NCBI RefSeq assembly: GCF_002777425.1
Contig: NZ_MDVC01000003.1
Coordinates: 1 to 47,846 of the forward strand
Origin: Snodgrassella alvi
Lineage (GTDB): Bacteria > Pseudomonadota > Gammaproteobacteria > Burkholderiales > Neisseriaceae
Length of the DNA stretch: 47,846 nt
Direction of reading: 5' to 3'
The notes beneath the pieces are model-generated. The model was not told where the DNA came from. It saw nothing but the letters and a program-made list of their open reading frames with translations, and did not search any database. Positions 1-9,650 of the stretch are shown one piece after another. How positions within the stretch are numbered: position 1 is the first letter of the stretch; the number at the start of each line of letters is the position of its first letter. Made by a program: the position numbers and the translations under genes.

Positions 1-96
1 ACCAGTTATAACACCGAAAGGCCTCATGAAGCATTAAATAATATGACGCCGATTGAGTATAAAACCCTAAGACAAGCAGTATTATTTTCTACTTGA
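1..96 (+). mobile_element. IS3-family transposase, C-terminal end (partial)
   Basis: Frame 1 of the window encodes the last 31 residues of an IS3-family transposase (OrfB/DDE integrase type), ending at a TGA at 94-96. The tail pattern YNTERPHEAL...TPIEY is the usual C-terminal signature of this family. The remainder lies to the left of the window. The right inverted repeat should lie within a few tens of bases after 96, but I could not fix its end without the other copy. The reading frame overlaps the 3' end of the next, opposite-strand gene. Confidence 0.85.
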
Positions 97-418
97 AGCT
101 TGTACTAAGTTTGGGGTATTTACATATTGAAAACCCGTTCTCTCCATTTTCATCTTCTATTAAATAAGCATTAGGTAAAGCAATAACTGTGTTAGAAAGT
201 AAATTTCTGATTTCTCCACAAACTGCACCACCACCACACCCATAAACCTTAACTAAATATTCATAAGCAAAGTTTGCATTTTTTATTTTTGCTTTAGTTT
301 CAACAGAGAAATCAGCAAAATTTAAATTAGTATTGGTTTTATTTTGATTTTGATTGGCGTTGGTGTAACCAAATGAAAATAATAAAAAAGATAAAATAGC
401 GTACTTAAATATTTTCAT
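89..418 (-). CDS. small secreted protein of unknown function, possibly truncated by the IS
   Basis: I do not recognise this 109-residue protein. It starts with a typical signal peptide (MKIFKYAILSFLLFSFGYTNA), so it is probably exported. The mature part is Asn-rich at first and then has a YGCGGGAVCGEIR segment with two cysteines that could pair, plus a third near the C-terminus (SICKY). The start at 418 is chosen over the ATG at 436 because a TTGGAG Shine-Dalgarno lies at the right distance and the signal peptide begins there. The stop codon overlaps the end of the IS3 transposase frame, so the last residues are probably encoded by the IS and the original C-terminus may be lost. Confidence 0.5.
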   Translation of the reverse strand: MKIFKYAILSFLLFSFGYTNANQNQNKTNTNLNFADFSVETKAKIKNANFAYEYLVKVYGCGGGAVCGEIRNLLSNTVIALPNAYLIEDENGENGFSICKYPKLSTSFK

Positions 419-583
419 TTTATCTCCAATTGCCATTTTTAGGCTTTATCGAGATTTCAACCACTTGATTAGGTAATATCTGTGTTGAATTCAAGCTGTC
501 GCTTTGGTAATCAGATGAGCTTTTAAAGGTCGCGATGTGTTTCCGATTTAATAGGCTATGCGTCTTGCAATTAGTTATGTATT

Positions 584-620
584 ACCCGGCCAGTTAATAG
601 TTTATTTTAACAGGCCGGGT
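584..620. terminator. hairpin terminator after pqiC
   Basis: ACCCGGCC (584-591) pairs with GGCCGGGT (613-620), with inner GTTAA/TTAAC pairing. The T-rich side is to the right (TTTGTGTTTG), so it terminates best on the plus strand, but its place 30 bases after pqiC suggests it also ends the pqi transcript. Confidence 0.55.
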
Positions 621-649
621 TTTGTGTTTGCTGTGGTGCAGATTAATGC

Positions 650-1186
650 TTAATTATATGGAGCAATGCTTTGGGCTACACTGGTTAATCCCTGTGCCAG
701 AGCTTTAACCATATTACTGTAGCCATTACCTTGCTGAGCAATGCGGACGTTAAAATTCTGTCCTGTTTCATCAGTACCCAGCCAGCTACTGTAGCCATTG
801 ATGTAGATATAACCATCGTAGCTGCCCTGAAAGGATTGGATATAAACAGTTAGTGTGGCGGCTTTGGGTTTGCTCTCAGGGGTAAACAGATAGTGAGCGC
901 TCTGTTTGTTCAGTTCATTGGCTAATGCCAAACTGATTTCATTGCCCAAATCATCTGCCCATAAATGTTGCTGGGCAAAATGCAGGGTGGTTGGGCTGTC
1001 CTGATAAACCAGATTTCCTTGATTGAGACGTTCGGCCAGTACGACTTTAAGCTGAACAGGGGTTCGCTGGCTGGTGGCAGGCAACTGATAATTACTGCCG
1101 GGTAACTGGTAATAGGTTACCGAATTGCTGGCACAGGCGCTGAGTGCCAGAGTGGCGGCGCAGACAAGTGGTAGCAGGATTTTCAT
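650..1186 (-). CDS. pqiC: PqiC-family outer-membrane lipoprotein
   Basis: This 178-residue protein has a lipoprotein signal with the lipobox LSAC (Cys at about residue 18), then the YYQLPG...TYYQL-like start and the (V)VLAERLNQGNLVYQ segment seen in the PqiC/YmbA (DUF330) family. Known PqiC anchors the periplasmic PqiB tube to the outer membrane. Its start overlaps the pqiB stop by one base (TAATG), so translation is probably coupled. The gene is third in the pqiA-pqiB-pqiC operon, and its length is close to the E. coli protein. The family call rests on sequence features and on operon position. Confidence 0.85.
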   Translation of the reverse strand: MKILLPLVCAATLALSACASNSVTYYQLPGSNYQLPATSQRTPVQLKVVLAERLNQGNLVYQDSPTTLHFAQQHLWADDLGNEISLALANELNKQSAHYLFTPESKPKAATLTVYIQSFQGSYDGYIYINGYSSWLGTDETGQNFNVRIAQQGNGYSNMVKALAQGLTSVAQSIAPYN

Positions 1187-2823
1187 TATCTGGCTCCTTT
1201 TGGCTCTGGGTCATGCCCGCGGCGGTTGAAAATCAGGGCATTGGGTTGCTGTTTCAGGGTTTTCAGTGTCGGCTGTGCCTCTTTCAGCGTGCTATCAATG
1301 CTTTTCAGGGTTTGCTGAATATCGCTATATAGTGGAGAGGTACTGGATACGCCTTGCAGGGTAGTACGCAACTCCTTCAGGGTAGCAGCCAGCTCGGCCG
1401 GTAGCTGTTGAGTTTTGTTTTGCGCCAGAAGCCGGTCAGCGCTGGCTAAAGTAGTTTTCAGTTGTGCCAGTGTGCTGTCTAGCTGATGCATGGAATGCTC
1501 TATTGGTAGGTTGTTTAGTTTGGTTAATAACGTCGATACTTGATTCTGAATCATATCGAATCCGGTATTGCTAGTGCCGATTACGGTATATCCCTGGTAG
1601 TATGCTACTGGTTTGAGTAGCGACTTGCCGGGTTGAGCCTGTGTTAGGCTGATATACTGATTACCTGTAAGTAGATTGTCTTTTTCTAGTGATGCAGACA
1701 GACCTTTATTGAGTGCCTGCTGGATTTGTTGCTGCCATATTTTATCATCCTGTTTGCTGGCATTGATTTCCATGCGTCCCGGTTCGATGCGCAGGCGTAC
1801 CGGTATCCAGCCATGCTGGAATAGTTTATGGCTGTCATTCAGGGCGAAGTAAGGTACGTCGGCAACGGAACCGATGTTGATTCCCTGATACTCTACTGGG
1901 GCGCCGACGCTCAGGCCTCGCACTGATTGCTGAAAAAATACCACGTAGTATTGTGCACGTTTGGTGGGCAGGTTATCCAGTTCGCGTTCACTGTTATACA
2001 GAGTAAATTCGGTATTGTTGGTAACAGGCTTGCCTTTGCCTTCAAACATGGTTTTGAAAACAATGGCTCCTGAGAGCAGGGCAGGCAGGGGAGCGGAATC
2101 GATGTGCACACCACCGCCTGATGCAGTAACCTGAATGCCGGTCTGCAACCAGAATTTAACTTTGTCGCCAATCAGACTGTCGTACGGACTGTTTATATAA
2201 ACCTGATAATGGACGCTGTTGTCTTTGGGATCAAAATCGGCTTTTTCAATTCGTCCTGCACTGATGTCGCCGTAAAGTACGGGGCTGCCCGGCGTTAGCA
2301 GCTTATCACTGTGACCTTTCAGGCGTAGACGGATGCCGCTTTGGGAAATGGCACTGACTGGCGGTAAATCTCCTACAGTAAAAGTTTCGGCCTTTTCTTT
2401 GCTATGGCCGGGGGTAAAGGCAATGTAGGAGCCAGATACCAAGGTATTAAGGCCGGTAATGCCACTTTGGTCTATGCGCGGTTTGACAATCCAGAACTGG
2501 GTATCTTTACGCAGCATATCTTTGACATCTGCGCTCATCTGCGCTTTGATCTGCACTCCTTTTTCATCCGGACTGATGCTGATGGAGGTAACTTTACCCA
2601 CGGTAACATTCAGTACTTTGATTGCCGTTGTGTTAATTTCAATTCCATCTGCATCGTTAATGTACAGGGTAATTTCCGGTCCTGTATGGCGCAGGTGCTG
2701 GATAAATAGCCAAGCTCCTGTTAATAACGCCAATACCGGGATAGTCCACACCAGAACATTAAATGGTGGGGTATGCTTTACTGTAGCCGTTGTTTGCGTA
2801 GATTCATTTTCTGTTTGGCTCAT
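1186..2823 (-). CDS. pqiB: PqiB, MCE-domain transport tunnel protein
   Basis: The product has 545 residues, the usual length of PqiB. One N-terminal transmembrane helix (about residues 23-44, VLVWTIPVLALLTGAWLFI) is followed by three MCE/MlaD domains, each starting with the typical G-I-x-V/L-x-Y/G pattern (for example DADGIEINTTAIKVLNVTVG and SVGAPVEYQGINIGSV). A long helical, Gln/Leu-rich C-terminal region (about 430-530) follows; it forms the periplasm-spanning needle in the E. coli homologue. Known PqiB makes a hexameric tunnel between the inner and outer membranes for lipids. The start overlaps the pqiA stop (ATGA). Confidence 0.93.
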   Translation of the reverse strand: MSQTENESTQTTATVKHTPPFNVLVWTIPVLALLTGAWLFIQHLRHTGPEITLYINDADGIEINTTAIKVLNVTVGKVTSISISPDEKGVQIKAQMSADVKDMLRKDTQFWIVKPRIDQSGITGLNTLVSGSYIAFTPGHSKEKAETFTVGDLPPVSAISQSGIRLRLKGHSDKLLTPGSPVLYGDISAGRIEKADFDPKDNSVHYQVYINSPYDSLIGDKVKFWLQTGIQVTASGGGVHIDSAPLPALLSGAIVFKTMFEGKGKPVTNNTEFTLYNSERELDNLPTKRAQYYVVFFQQSVRGLSVGAPVEYQGINIGSVADVPYFALNDSHKLFQHGWIPVRLRIEPGRMEINASKQDDKIWQQQIQQALNKGLSASLEKDNLLTGNQYISLTQAQPGKSLLKPVAYYQGYTVIGTSNTGFDMIQNQVSTLLTKLNNLPIEHSMHQLDSTLAQLKTTLASADRLLAQNKTQQLPAELAATLKELRTTLQGVSSTSPLYSDIQQTLKSIDSTLKEAQPTLKTLKQQPNALIFNRRGHDPEPKGAR

Positions 2824-4133
2824 GATGAATGCCTTTTAGTGCTACTTTTATGATGAGATGGATGTTGTTTTACCTCATCCCAGATTAAGCGTGGGTCGAA
2901 ACTGAGTGCTGAGATCATAGTTAAAATGACTACTGCGCAAAAATAAATGGTGGCGGCACCTGGTGCCACATTTGCCAGTGGTGTGGAAAATGCTGACATA
3001 AGTATGATAACGACGAAAATATCAATCATTGACCAGCGTCCGATTGATTCGGTAATGCGGTACAACATGGTTAATTTACGTGCAGACATTAGTGGCCGGT
3101 AAGCAGCCGAGTAAAGTAATACCAGCATGAATATGATTTTCAGCACGGGAATGGCCATGCTGGCACTGAAAATAACTACGGCTATGAGTACATCGCCATC
3201 ATTCCACATGTATTCAATACCATCAAGAATGGTACTGGCCAGATTGGTACCTGGGGAACGGGTTATCATCATGGGCAGTAAATTGGCTGGAATATAGAAA
3301 ATAATGGCTGCCAGTAAAAATGCCATGCTGATACTCAGGCTTAGAGGTTTGCGCCGGCTTAAATAGGAACCACAAACGTCACAGACATTCTGGGTATCCG
3401 GTTGTTCAAACAGGCAGTAATGACAATTGATGGTGTCAGCGTTATGGATTTGTAATGTTGGGTCATGGCCAGTAAGGCGCTGAATCTGATAAAAAATCCA
3501 GTGTTCGGGTACACCCTGAGAGGTGCGGATGAGCAGGATGGCCAGTACCATCATAAGCCAGAAAGCCAGCCCGAAGTGTATTTGTGCCATACCGCTGATT
3601 TTGATGTAAGACACCAGCGTAGCAATGTAAAATACATCTACCATGATCCAGTGGCGCAGACGTACCAGTGTACGGGTAGCGTATAACATGCCCGGTAGCA
3701 CTTGCTGATAGCGCAGGCCGGTATAAACGTACAGGCACAAGAGCAGAAACAGTACCGGTGAACCAAAGGTAAGAAAAAACATGATTTCTGCCAGCAGGGA
3801 ATAGTCCTGCTGTGCCAGTGACGCTACCATATAGGGAATAGTTAACTCTATATGCATGCCAAACAAATCTATGCTCATGTATAACTGGGTGTACACAATG
3901 GTCATGATAATCAGTGAGGCTATGGCATAAGCTGTCGGCGTATCAAGCGGATGTGTTTCGACCCGTACAAGATGCTGATGGCAGCGCGGACACAGAGCAG
4001 ATTCACCCGGAGTCAGGACAGGAATGAATAATGACAGACCACAACAGGGGCAGCCAACTTGATGGGCAGGCAGGCTGCCAACAGGCAAGTTGGTTGATGG
4101 CTGTTGCGCTGATTGTACGGAACGATAGCTCAA
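2820..4133 (-). CDS. pqiA: PqiA, inner-membrane partner of the Pqi system
   Basis: The 437-residue protein has two tandem PqiA domains. Each begins with a small zinc-ribbon-like four-Cys cluster (CPCC...CPRC near residue 29 and CHYC...CDVC near residue 236) and continues into about four transmembrane helices. PqiA is the inner-membrane component that is thought to deliver lipids to the PqiB tunnel; in E. coli the operon responds to redox-cycling agents such as paraquat. It is the first gene of the operon here. The start at 4133 (MSYRSVQS) has no strong Shine-Dalgarno sequence, so the exact start is less certain than the identity. Confidence 0.92.
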   Translation of the reverse strand: MSYRSVQSAQQPSTNLPVGSLPAHQVGCPCCGLSLFIPVLTPGESALCPRCHQHLVRVETHPLDTPTAYAIASLIIMTIVYTQLYMSIDLFGMHIELTIPYMVASLAQQDYSLLAEIMFFLTFGSPVLFLLLCLYVYTGLRYQQVLPGMLYATRTLVRLRHWIMVDVFYIATLVSYIKISGMAQIHFGLAFWLMMVLAILLIRTSQGVPEHWIFYQIQRLTGHDPTLQIHNADTINCHYCLFEQPDTQNVCDVCGSYLSRRKPLSLSISMAFLLAAIIFYIPANLLPMMITRSPGTNLASTILDGIEYMWNDGDVLIAVVIFSASMAIPVLKIIFMLVLLYSAAYRPLMSARKLTMLYRITESIGRWSMIDIFVVIILMSAFSTPLANVAPGAATIYFCAVVILTMISALSFDPRLIWDEVKQHPSHHKSSTKRHSS

Positions 4134-4174
4134 GATATCAGGTTTCAGTTGGGAAAGCAGCTATATAAAAAAAT

Positions 4175-4207
4175 AACTTAACAGAGTAGCAATTGCTCTG
4201 TTAAGTT
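4175..4207 (-). terminator. terminator of the leucine operon
   Basis: A ten-base perfect stem, CTTAACAGAG (4177-4186) with CTCTGTTAAG (4196-4205), is followed on the minus strand by TTATTTTTTTATA. It lies 36 bases after the leuB stop and before pqiA, so it separates the leu and pqi units. Confidence 0.8.
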
Positions 4208-4242
4208 TAATATACGTAATTTAAGGCCAATGTGCAATTGAC

Positions 4243-5313
4243 TTATAATGCAGTAAGTACTGCATCACCCATCTGACTACAGGAAACGCGCTGGCAGCCT
4301 TCTTCAAAAATATCACTGGTACGCAACCCTTGTGCCAGTACTTTACCCACGGCCTGCTCAATGCTTTGTGCTGCATGCTCATTATTCAGGCTGTAACGCA
4401 ATAGCATGGCCAGAGAAAGTATGGTTGCTAGTGGATTGGCCAGATTCTGGCCAGCTATATCAGGGGCGGAACCATGTGAAGGTTCATACATGCCTTTTCC
4501 TGTTTCGTTGAGAGAAGCAGAAGGTAGCATGCCAATGGAACCAGATAACATGGATGCCTGATCAGAGAGAATATCGCCAAAGATATTGCCGGTAACAATC
4601 ACATCAAACTGCTTGGGCGCTTTTACTAGCTGCATGGCTGCATTGTCTACATACATATGGCTGACGCTGACATCTGGATAATCCTTACTCATATCCGTGA
4701 TGATTTCACGCCACAGTTCGGTAGTTTCCAGTACATTGGCTTTATCAACGGAACACAGTTTTTTATTGCGTTTCTGCGCAGCTTCAAAGGCAATTTTACC
4801 AATGCGGCGGATTTCACTTTCATTGTAACGCATGGTATTGATGCCTTCACGTTCGCCATTGGGCAAAGTATGAATACCGCGGGGTTCGCCAAAGTAGATA
4901 TCACCGGTTAATTCGCGCACAATCAGTATATTCAGGCCAGAAACAACTTCCGGTTTCAGGGTTGAAGCATTGGCCAGCTCAGGATAGAGAATCGCCGGGC
5001 GCAGATTACCAAACAGGTTAAGGTCTTTGCGTATGGCCAGCAAACCACGTTCGGGGCGTAATGGACGTTCCAGCTTGTCATATTGTGGGCCACCAACGGC
5101 ACCCAGTAATACTGCATCTGCCTGACGACAGATATTTTGGGTAAATTCGGGGTAGGGGTGGCCATATTCATCATAGGCAGCTCCCCCTAACGGTGCGTAT
5201 TGATAATCTGCATCCAGCCCATCTGCAATAAGTTTGTCTAAAATGCGTACTGCCTGTGCAATGATTTCCGGCCCTATGCCGTCACCGGGAAGAATGGCAA
5301 TGTGTTTACTCAT
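4243..5313 (-). CDS. leuB: 3-isopropylmalate dehydrogenase
   Basis: LeuB oxidises and decarboxylates 3-isopropylmalate to 2-oxoisocaproate with NAD+, the third leucine-specific step, in the cytoplasm. The 356 residues are full length. Visible signatures are the N-terminal [10 protein letters not shown], the [14 protein letters not shown] loop, the catalytic Lys segment ([14 protein letters not shown]), the metal-binding aspartates in [12 protein letters not shown], and [13 protein letters not shown] near the nucleotide site. It is the last gene of the leuC-leuD-leuB group, about 96 bases after leuD, and ends at a clear terminator. Confidence 0.97.
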   Translation of the reverse strand: MSKHIAILPGDGIGPEIIAQAVRILDKLIADGLDADYQYAPLGGAAYDEYGHPYPEFTQNICRQADAVLLGAVGGPQYDKLERPLRPERGLLAIRKDLNLFGNLRPAILYPELANASTLKPEVVSGLNILIVRELTGDIYFGEPRGIHTLPNGEREGINTMRYNESEIRRIGKIAFEAAQKRNKKLCSVDKANVLETTELWREIITDMSKDYPDVSVSHMYVDNAAMQLVKAPKQFDVIVTGNIFGDILSDQASMLSGSIGMLPSASLNETGKGMYEPSHGSAPDIAGQNLANPLATILSLAMLLRYSLNNEHAAQSIEQAVGKVLAQGLRTSDIFEEGCQRVSCSQMGDAVLTAL

Positions 5314-5409
5314 TTTATTCTTTCTGCATGTTAATTAATTGCCAATGGCCTTGCGGTCATCAGTTTGTTTATTCTGAATAAAAGAAAAATAAAAATTTAC
5401 CCGATTCAA

Positions 5410-6051
5410 TTAAGGCTGATACAGCCAGGGTTGCTGTTGCTGGTGTTTGGTTTCATATGCCTTGATGGCATCTGCGTGTTGTAAAGTCAGGCCAATTTCA
5501 TCCAGACCATTGAGCAAACAATGTTTGCGATGCTCGGTAATCTCAAAATGATAATGATTACCATTGGGTGTGCTGACGGTTTGTTCTGGCAGATTGATGC
5601 TGAGCTGGTAGCCTTCCTGAGCAACAACTTCCTGGAATAGCTGGTCAACGACTTCCTCAGGCAGAATAATCGGTAATAAACCATTTTTATAACAGTTATT
5701 AAAAAAGATATCTGCAAAAGAGGGAGCAATGATAGCTCGGAAGCCATAATCATCCAATGCCCATGGTGCGTGTTCTCGGCTGGAACCACAACCAAAATTT
5801 TTACGTGTGAGCAGAATATGTGCACCCTGATAACGTGGCTGGTTGAGCACAAAATCCGGATTTAAGGGGCGCTTGCTGTTATCCATACCGGGTTCACCGT
5901 GATCCAGATAACGCCATTCATCGAAAGCATTGGGACCAAAGCCACTGCGTTTGATTGATTTTAAAAATTGCTTTGGAATAATGGCATCTGTGTCTACATT
6001 GGCGCGATCCAGAGGTGCCACCAGAGCAGTAAGGGTAGTAAAAGATTTCAT
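5410..6051 (-). CDS. leuD: 3-isopropylmalate dehydratase small subunit
   Basis: LeuD is the swivel subunit that pairs with LeuC to isomerise 2-isopropylmalate to 3-isopropylmalate. At 213 residues it is full length. The conserved [11 protein letters not shown] near the N-terminus, the [20 protein letters not shown] active-site region and [16 protein letters not shown] are all present. Two entericidin-like lipoprotein genes lie between it and leuC, so the two subunits are not adjacent, although all are co-oriented and probably co-transcribed. Confidence 0.97.
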   Translation of the reverse strand: MKSFTTLTALVAPLDRANVDTDAIIPKQFLKSIKRSGFGPNAFDEWRYLDHGEPGMDNSKRPLNPDFVLNQPRYQGAHILLTRKNFGCGSSREHAPWALDDYGFRAIIAPSFADIFFNNCYKNGLLPIILPEEVVDQLFQEVVAQEGYQLSINLPEQTVSTPNGNHYHFEITEHRKHCLLNGLDEIGLTLQHADAIKAYETKHQQQQPWLYQP

Positions 6052-6118
6052 GCTGGTATTTCAGTATTGTGTAGTTAATGATTGAATTTTGAGCAAGCCC
6101 TGACGGGCTTGCGTACAG

Positions 6119-6259
6119 TTACATTTCTGAGCGTACGTGGTCAGAAGCATTACTTACTGCTTGGCCACCGGAGGAAATATCACGACCCACACCGGAAACA
6201 GTATGACAACCTGCCAGAAAACCAACAATGGCAATACTCAAAAGCATCAGTTTTTTCAT
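6119..6259 (-). CDS. entericidin A/B-family small lipoprotein (copy 2)
   Basis: This 46-residue protein has a lipoprotein signal MKKLMLLSIAIVGFLAGC with lipobox LAGC. After it comes HTVSGVGRDISSGGQAVSNAS, the short Gly/Ser-rich tail typical of entericidins (compare the xTxxGxGxDxxxxGxxIxxAA pattern). Entericidins are small membrane lipoproteins; in E. coli EcnB is linked to bacteriolysis and EcnA antagonises it. An AAGGA Shine-Dalgarno precedes the ATG. Together with its neighbour it forms a pair resembling an ecnA/ecnB arrangement, inserted inside the leucine operon. Confidence 0.75.
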   Translation of the reverse strand: MKKLMLLSIAIVGFLAGCHTVSGVGRDISSGGQAVSNASDHVRSEM

Positions 6260-6277
6260 GATCTTATCCTTGTATGA

Positions 6278-6403
6278 TTATTTATCGGCAGCATTGGACA
6301 AGTGCTGGCCACCGGCTCTTACATCCTGTCCCATTCCATGAATTGTGTGACAACCAGAGAGTACAGCCATAACCATTGCAGCAATTAACAACATTTTTTT
6401 CAT
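6278..6403 (-). CDS. entericidin A/B-family small lipoprotein (copy 1)
   Basis: This 41-residue product starts MKKMLLIAAMVMAVLSGC, a lipoprotein signal with lipobox LSGC, and continues HTIHGMGQDVRAGGQHLSNAADK, matching the entericidin tail pattern and clearly paralogous to the gene just downstream. A consensus AAGGAG Shine-Dalgarno lies seven bases before the ATG. The gene lies 95 bases after leuC on the same strand. Whether it is carried on the leucine transcript or has its own promoter cannot be decided here; no terminator is seen between leuC and it. Confidence 0.75.
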   Translation of the reverse strand: MKKMLLIAAMVMAVLSGCHTIHGMGQDVRAGGQHLSNAADK

Positions 6404-6498
6404 GCCTTACTCCTTAAACAAAGATAAAAGTAAACAAATTCAATCAGAACTACATGCTTATCATGCACTTGCTGGCCTAAAACTGCAAGTTATTCACT

Positions 6499-7905
6499 TT
6501 ATATCTGTCGCACATCGGTAAAATATCCGGTAATTGCTGCTGCGGCTGCCATGGCCGGACTAACCAGATGAGTACGCCCGCCATTGCCCTGCCGGCCTTC
6601 AAAATTGCGGTTGGAAGTAGAAGCACAGCGTTCCTGTGGCTGTAAGCGGTCTGCATTCATGGCCAGACACATTGAGCAGCCCGGTTCACGCCATTCAAAG
6701 CCAGCCGCAGTAAAGATTTTGTCCAGACCTTCTTCTTCCGCTTGTTGTTTAACTACACCAGAGCCGGGCACAATCAATACTCTTTTAACATTATCTGCCT
6801 TGTGTTGCCCTTCTGCGACTTTGGCGGCCATACGCAGGTCCTCAATGCGCCCGTTGGTGCATGAACCGATAAATACCACATCAACAGGAATTTCATTTAT
6901 TGGTGTGCCGGCAGTTAATCCCATATATTGTAAGGCGCGCTGCATGCCTTCGCGCTTAACCGGATCAGCCTCTGCTGCCGGGTCGGGTATCTGTTTGTTT
7001 ATTGCGATAACCATTTCCGGTGATGTGCCCCAAGTTACCTGAGGCTCTATATCTGCTGCGTTAAAATGATAGGTTTTATCAAAATGCGCGCTATCATCAG
7101 ACACCAGAGTCCGCCAGTAGCTGACAGCCTGTTCCCATAATGCCCCTTTGGGTGCAAAATGACGGTCTTTGATGTAATCAATGGTTGTCTGGTCTACGGC
7201 CACCAGACCAGAGCGGGCACCGGCTTCAATTGCCATATTGCAAAGTGTCATGCGCCCTTCCATTGATAGATTGCGTATGGCTTCGCCACCAAATTCAATT
7301 GCATAGCCGGTTCCGCCAGCTGTACCAATCTGGCCGATAATATATAAGGCAATATCTTTGGCGGTAATGCCGGGTTTGAGATTGCCATTAATTTCAATCA
7401 GCATGGTTTGTGATTTTTTGGCGGTAATGCACTGTGTTGCCATGACATGTTCTACTTCTGATGTGCCGATGCCATGAGCAAGTGCACCGAATGCGCCATG
7501 TGTGGACGTATGTGAATCGCCGCATACTACAGTCATGCCCGGTAGAGTCGCACCCTGTTCCGGGCCAACAACATGGACAATTCCCTGATTGATATTTTTA
7601 AATGGATAATATTTCTGTACGCCGAAATCCTGAATATTTTTATCCAGCGTATTGACCTGAAGTTTGGATATGGGATCAGTAATGCCTTCATCCCAGTGAT
7701 CAGTAGGGGTGTTGTGATCAGCTGTGGCCACAATGCTTTGCTCGCGCCAGAGCGGACGGTGCGCCAGTTTCAGGCCTTCAAATGCTTGCGGGCTGGTTAC
7801 TTCGTGCACCAGATGGCGGTCGATATAAAGTAATACTGTGCCATCTGCCTGTTCTTGGACAATATGGCTATTCCACAGTTTTTCATACAGGGTTTGTGCG
7901 TTCAT
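6499..7905 (-). CDS. leuC: 3-isopropylmalate dehydratase large subunit
   Basis: LeuC carries the [4Fe-4S] cluster of isopropylmalate isomerase. The 468 residues are full length for the bacterial LeuC class. Conserved pieces include [32 protein letters not shown], the cluster ligand in [15 protein letters not shown], the second and third ligands in [11 protein letters not shown], and the C-terminal [11 protein letters not shown]...[14 protein letters not shown]. It is the first gene of the leucine group. No strong Shine-Dalgarno is visible before the ATG at 7905, and a promoter-like region with palindromes lies directly upstream. Confidence 0.97.
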   Translation of the reverse strand: MNAQTLYEKLWNSHIVQEQADGTVLLYIDRHLVHEVTSPQAFEGLKLAHRPLWREQSIVATADHNTPTDHWDEGITDPISKLQVNTLDKNIQDFGVQKYYPFKNINQGIVHVVGPEQGATLPGMTVVCGDSHTSTHGAFGALAHGIGTSEVEHVMATQCITAKKSQTMLIEINGNLKPGITAKDIALYIIGQIGTAGGTGYAIEFGGEAIRNLSMEGRMTLCNMAIEAGARSGLVAVDQTTIDYIKDRHFAPKGALWEQAVSYWRTLVSDDSAHFDKTYHFNAADIEPQVTWGTSPEMVIAINKQIPDPAAEADPVKREGMQRALQYMGLTAGTPINEIPVDVVFIGSCTNGRIEDLRMAAKVAEGQHKADNVKRVLIVPGSGVVKQQAEEEGLDKIFTAAGFEWREPGCSMCLAMNADRLQPQERCASTSNRNFEGRQGNGGRTHLVSPAMAAAAAITGYFTDVRQI

Positions 7906-7943
7906 TGTAGTAGCTTTGTTTTGTTATGATTTCTGTGTGAGGA

Positions 7944-7972
7944 ATCTTAATACTGTTAAGACAGTTTTACAA
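7944..7972 (-). promoter_or_regulatory. candidate leuC promoter with internal palindrome
   Basis: On the minus strand TTGTAA (7967-7972), a 17-base spacer and TAAGAT (7944-7949) form a plausible sigma-70 promoter. The spacer contains the perfect inverted repeat ACTGT-CTTA-ACAGT (7952-7965), a likely operator. No leader peptide rich in Leu codons is visible, so classical attenuation is not supported. Confidence 0.45.
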
Positions 7973-8028
7973 GTATTTTTGTCTAAAAATAAAATAATCA
8001 GCAAATATAAGCAAAAAATTTAGGTAAT

Positions 8029-8047
8029 TTTAGACGAAATGTCTAAA
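8029..8047. promoter_or_regulatory. 19-bp palindrome, candidate regulator site
   Basis: TTTAGAC-GAAAT-GTCTAAA is a perfect seven-base inverted repeat with a five-base centre in the leuC/gshA divergent region. A further GTCTAAA half-site lies at 7981-7987. The geometry suits a dimeric (LysR-like or other) regulator; which one is unknown. Confidence 0.4.
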
Positions 8048-8122
8048 TTAACTAAACTGACATATCTAAATAATTTTCTGATAATGATTATATTTGCTAT
8101 TTTCTGCTGAATTGTCGTTTAT

Positions 8123-8131
8123 TGTTATAAT
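8123..8131 (+). promoter_or_regulatory. extended -10 promoter of gshA
   Basis: TGTTATAAT is a perfect extended -10 element 57 bases before the gshA start. No good -35 is visible, which is usual for extended -10 promoters. Confidence 0.5.
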
Positions 8132-8187
8132 GATGACTGCCATATGAAGCAAAAAATGCTGTGTGTGAATGTAGAAAGGAATGAAAT

Positions 8188-9549
8188 ATGAGTTTACCGG
8201 ATGTGGCCGCAGCGCATCGTATAGAGTTGCAGAATTTTGAACGTGCAATTTTAGCCAAACAAACCCAAATTGAATCATGGTTTCGTTCTCAATGGCGACA
8301 TCACCACGCTCCTTTTTACGGATCGGTGGACATTCGCAACAGCGGATATAAATTGGCCAGTATAGACATGAATCTGTTTCCCGGCGGCTTTAATAATCTG
8401 AATCCTGCTTTTCTGCCTCTGGCGTCGGTAGCGGCGCAGGATGCGGTGGAACGTGCCTGTGCTGAAGCGAAGTCGGTATTATTAATCCCCGAAAACCATA
8501 CGCGGAATACTTTTTATCTGCAAAATGTTTATGCATTGTATTCAATTCTGCGGCATGTTGGTTTAGATGTTCGTATTGGTACATTAAATCCTGAAATTAC
8601 TCAGGTGACCACGCTTGAAACCGCACTTGGTGACCACATCACACTGGAACCGGTACAACGACAGGGAAACCATTTGCAGCTCGCTGATGGGTTTACGCCA
8701 TGTATGATTCTGCTAAACAACGATTTGTCCGGTGGTGTGCCAGACATCTTACAGGGTCTGGCGCAGACATTGTTACCCCCAGTGAAAGCTGGCTGGACCA
8801 CAAGGCGTAAAAGTACCCATTTTCAGGCCTACAACCAAGTGGCGGCAGAATTTGCCCAGCTGGTAGGTATAGATGAATGGACAATCAATCCCTATTTTGA
8901 AGTATGCAGCGGTCTCGATTTCACTAGCCATGAAGGAGAAAATCGCTTGGCCGAAGCCGTAGAACGGCTGTTACAGCGTATTCAGCACAAATATGATGAG
9001 CTGGGGATTAAGGATAAGCCCTTTGTTATTGTTAAGGCTGATGCCGGCACTTATGGTATGGGCGTGATGAGCGTGCATTCTGCTGATGAAGTGCGTGGAC
9101 TCAATCGCAAAAAACGCAATAAAATGGCCAAAATCAAAGAAGGCCTGGAAGTTAGCGAAGTCATCGTGCAGGAAGGTATCTATACTTATGAAACACTGCA
9201 AGGCGCAACAGCCGAACCAGTGGTATACATGATGGATAGATTCGTTATCGGTGGCTTTTATCGCGTGCATCAGGATCGCGGGCCTGATGAGAATCTTAAT
9301 GCTATAGGTATGCATTTTGTCCCATTGAAATGTAATATCGCTTCACCGGAAACGCAAAATGCTGAAGAAGAAACTGTAAGCAAACGCGAGTTTAAGCCGT
9401 GGGAAAAGCTGAGCATACCGCAGACAGATGCTATTACTCAGGCTAATGATTGCGAAAGTACTCGCTTGTATGTGTATGGCGTACTGGCCAGATTATCTTT
9501 ACTGGCCGCAGCAATTGAACTGGAAAATATGCCTGAACCGACTGTTTAA
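8188..9549 (+). CDS. gshA: glutamate-cysteine ligase, proteobacterial type
   Basis: GshA joins glutamate and cysteine, the first step of glutathione synthesis, using ATP. The 453-residue length and motifs ([78 protein letters not shown]) match the separate family found in many beta- and some other proteobacteria, not the E. coli-type enzyme. An AAGGAATGA Shine-Dalgarno precedes the start. The second enzyme, gshB, lies 1.2 kb downstream with trpS in between, so the two glutathione genes are near each other but not adjacent. Confidence 0.9.
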   Translation: MSLPDVAAAHRIELQNFERAILAKQTQIESWFRSQWRHHHAPFYGSVDIRNSGYKLASIDMNLFPGGFNNLNPAFLPLASVAAQDAVERACAEAKSVLLIPENHTRNTFYLQNVYALYSILRHVGLDVRIGTLNPEITQVTTLETALGDHITLEPVQRQGNHLQLADGFTPCMILLNNDLSGGVPDILQGLAQTLLPPVKAGWTTRRKSTHFQAYNQVAAEFAQLVGIDEWTINPYFEVCSGLDFTSHEGENRLAEAVERLLQRIQHKYDELGIKDKPFVIVKADAGTYGMGVMSVHSADEVRGLNRKKRNKMAKIKEGLEVSEVIVQEGIYTYETLQGATAEPVVYMMDRFVIGGFYRVHQDRGPDENLNAIGMHFVPLKCNIASPETQNAEEETVSKREFKPWEKLSIPQTDAITQANDCESTRLYVYGVLARLSLLAAAIELENMPEPTV

Positions 9550-9650
9550 TTTACCTGAACTGCCTTGATTGTATTGTTGCGCTGATTTTCAGAACTCAGC
9601 AAATCAGCTTCAGTTTTAGTAAATCGCTAATTGATAAAGTATTATACCTA

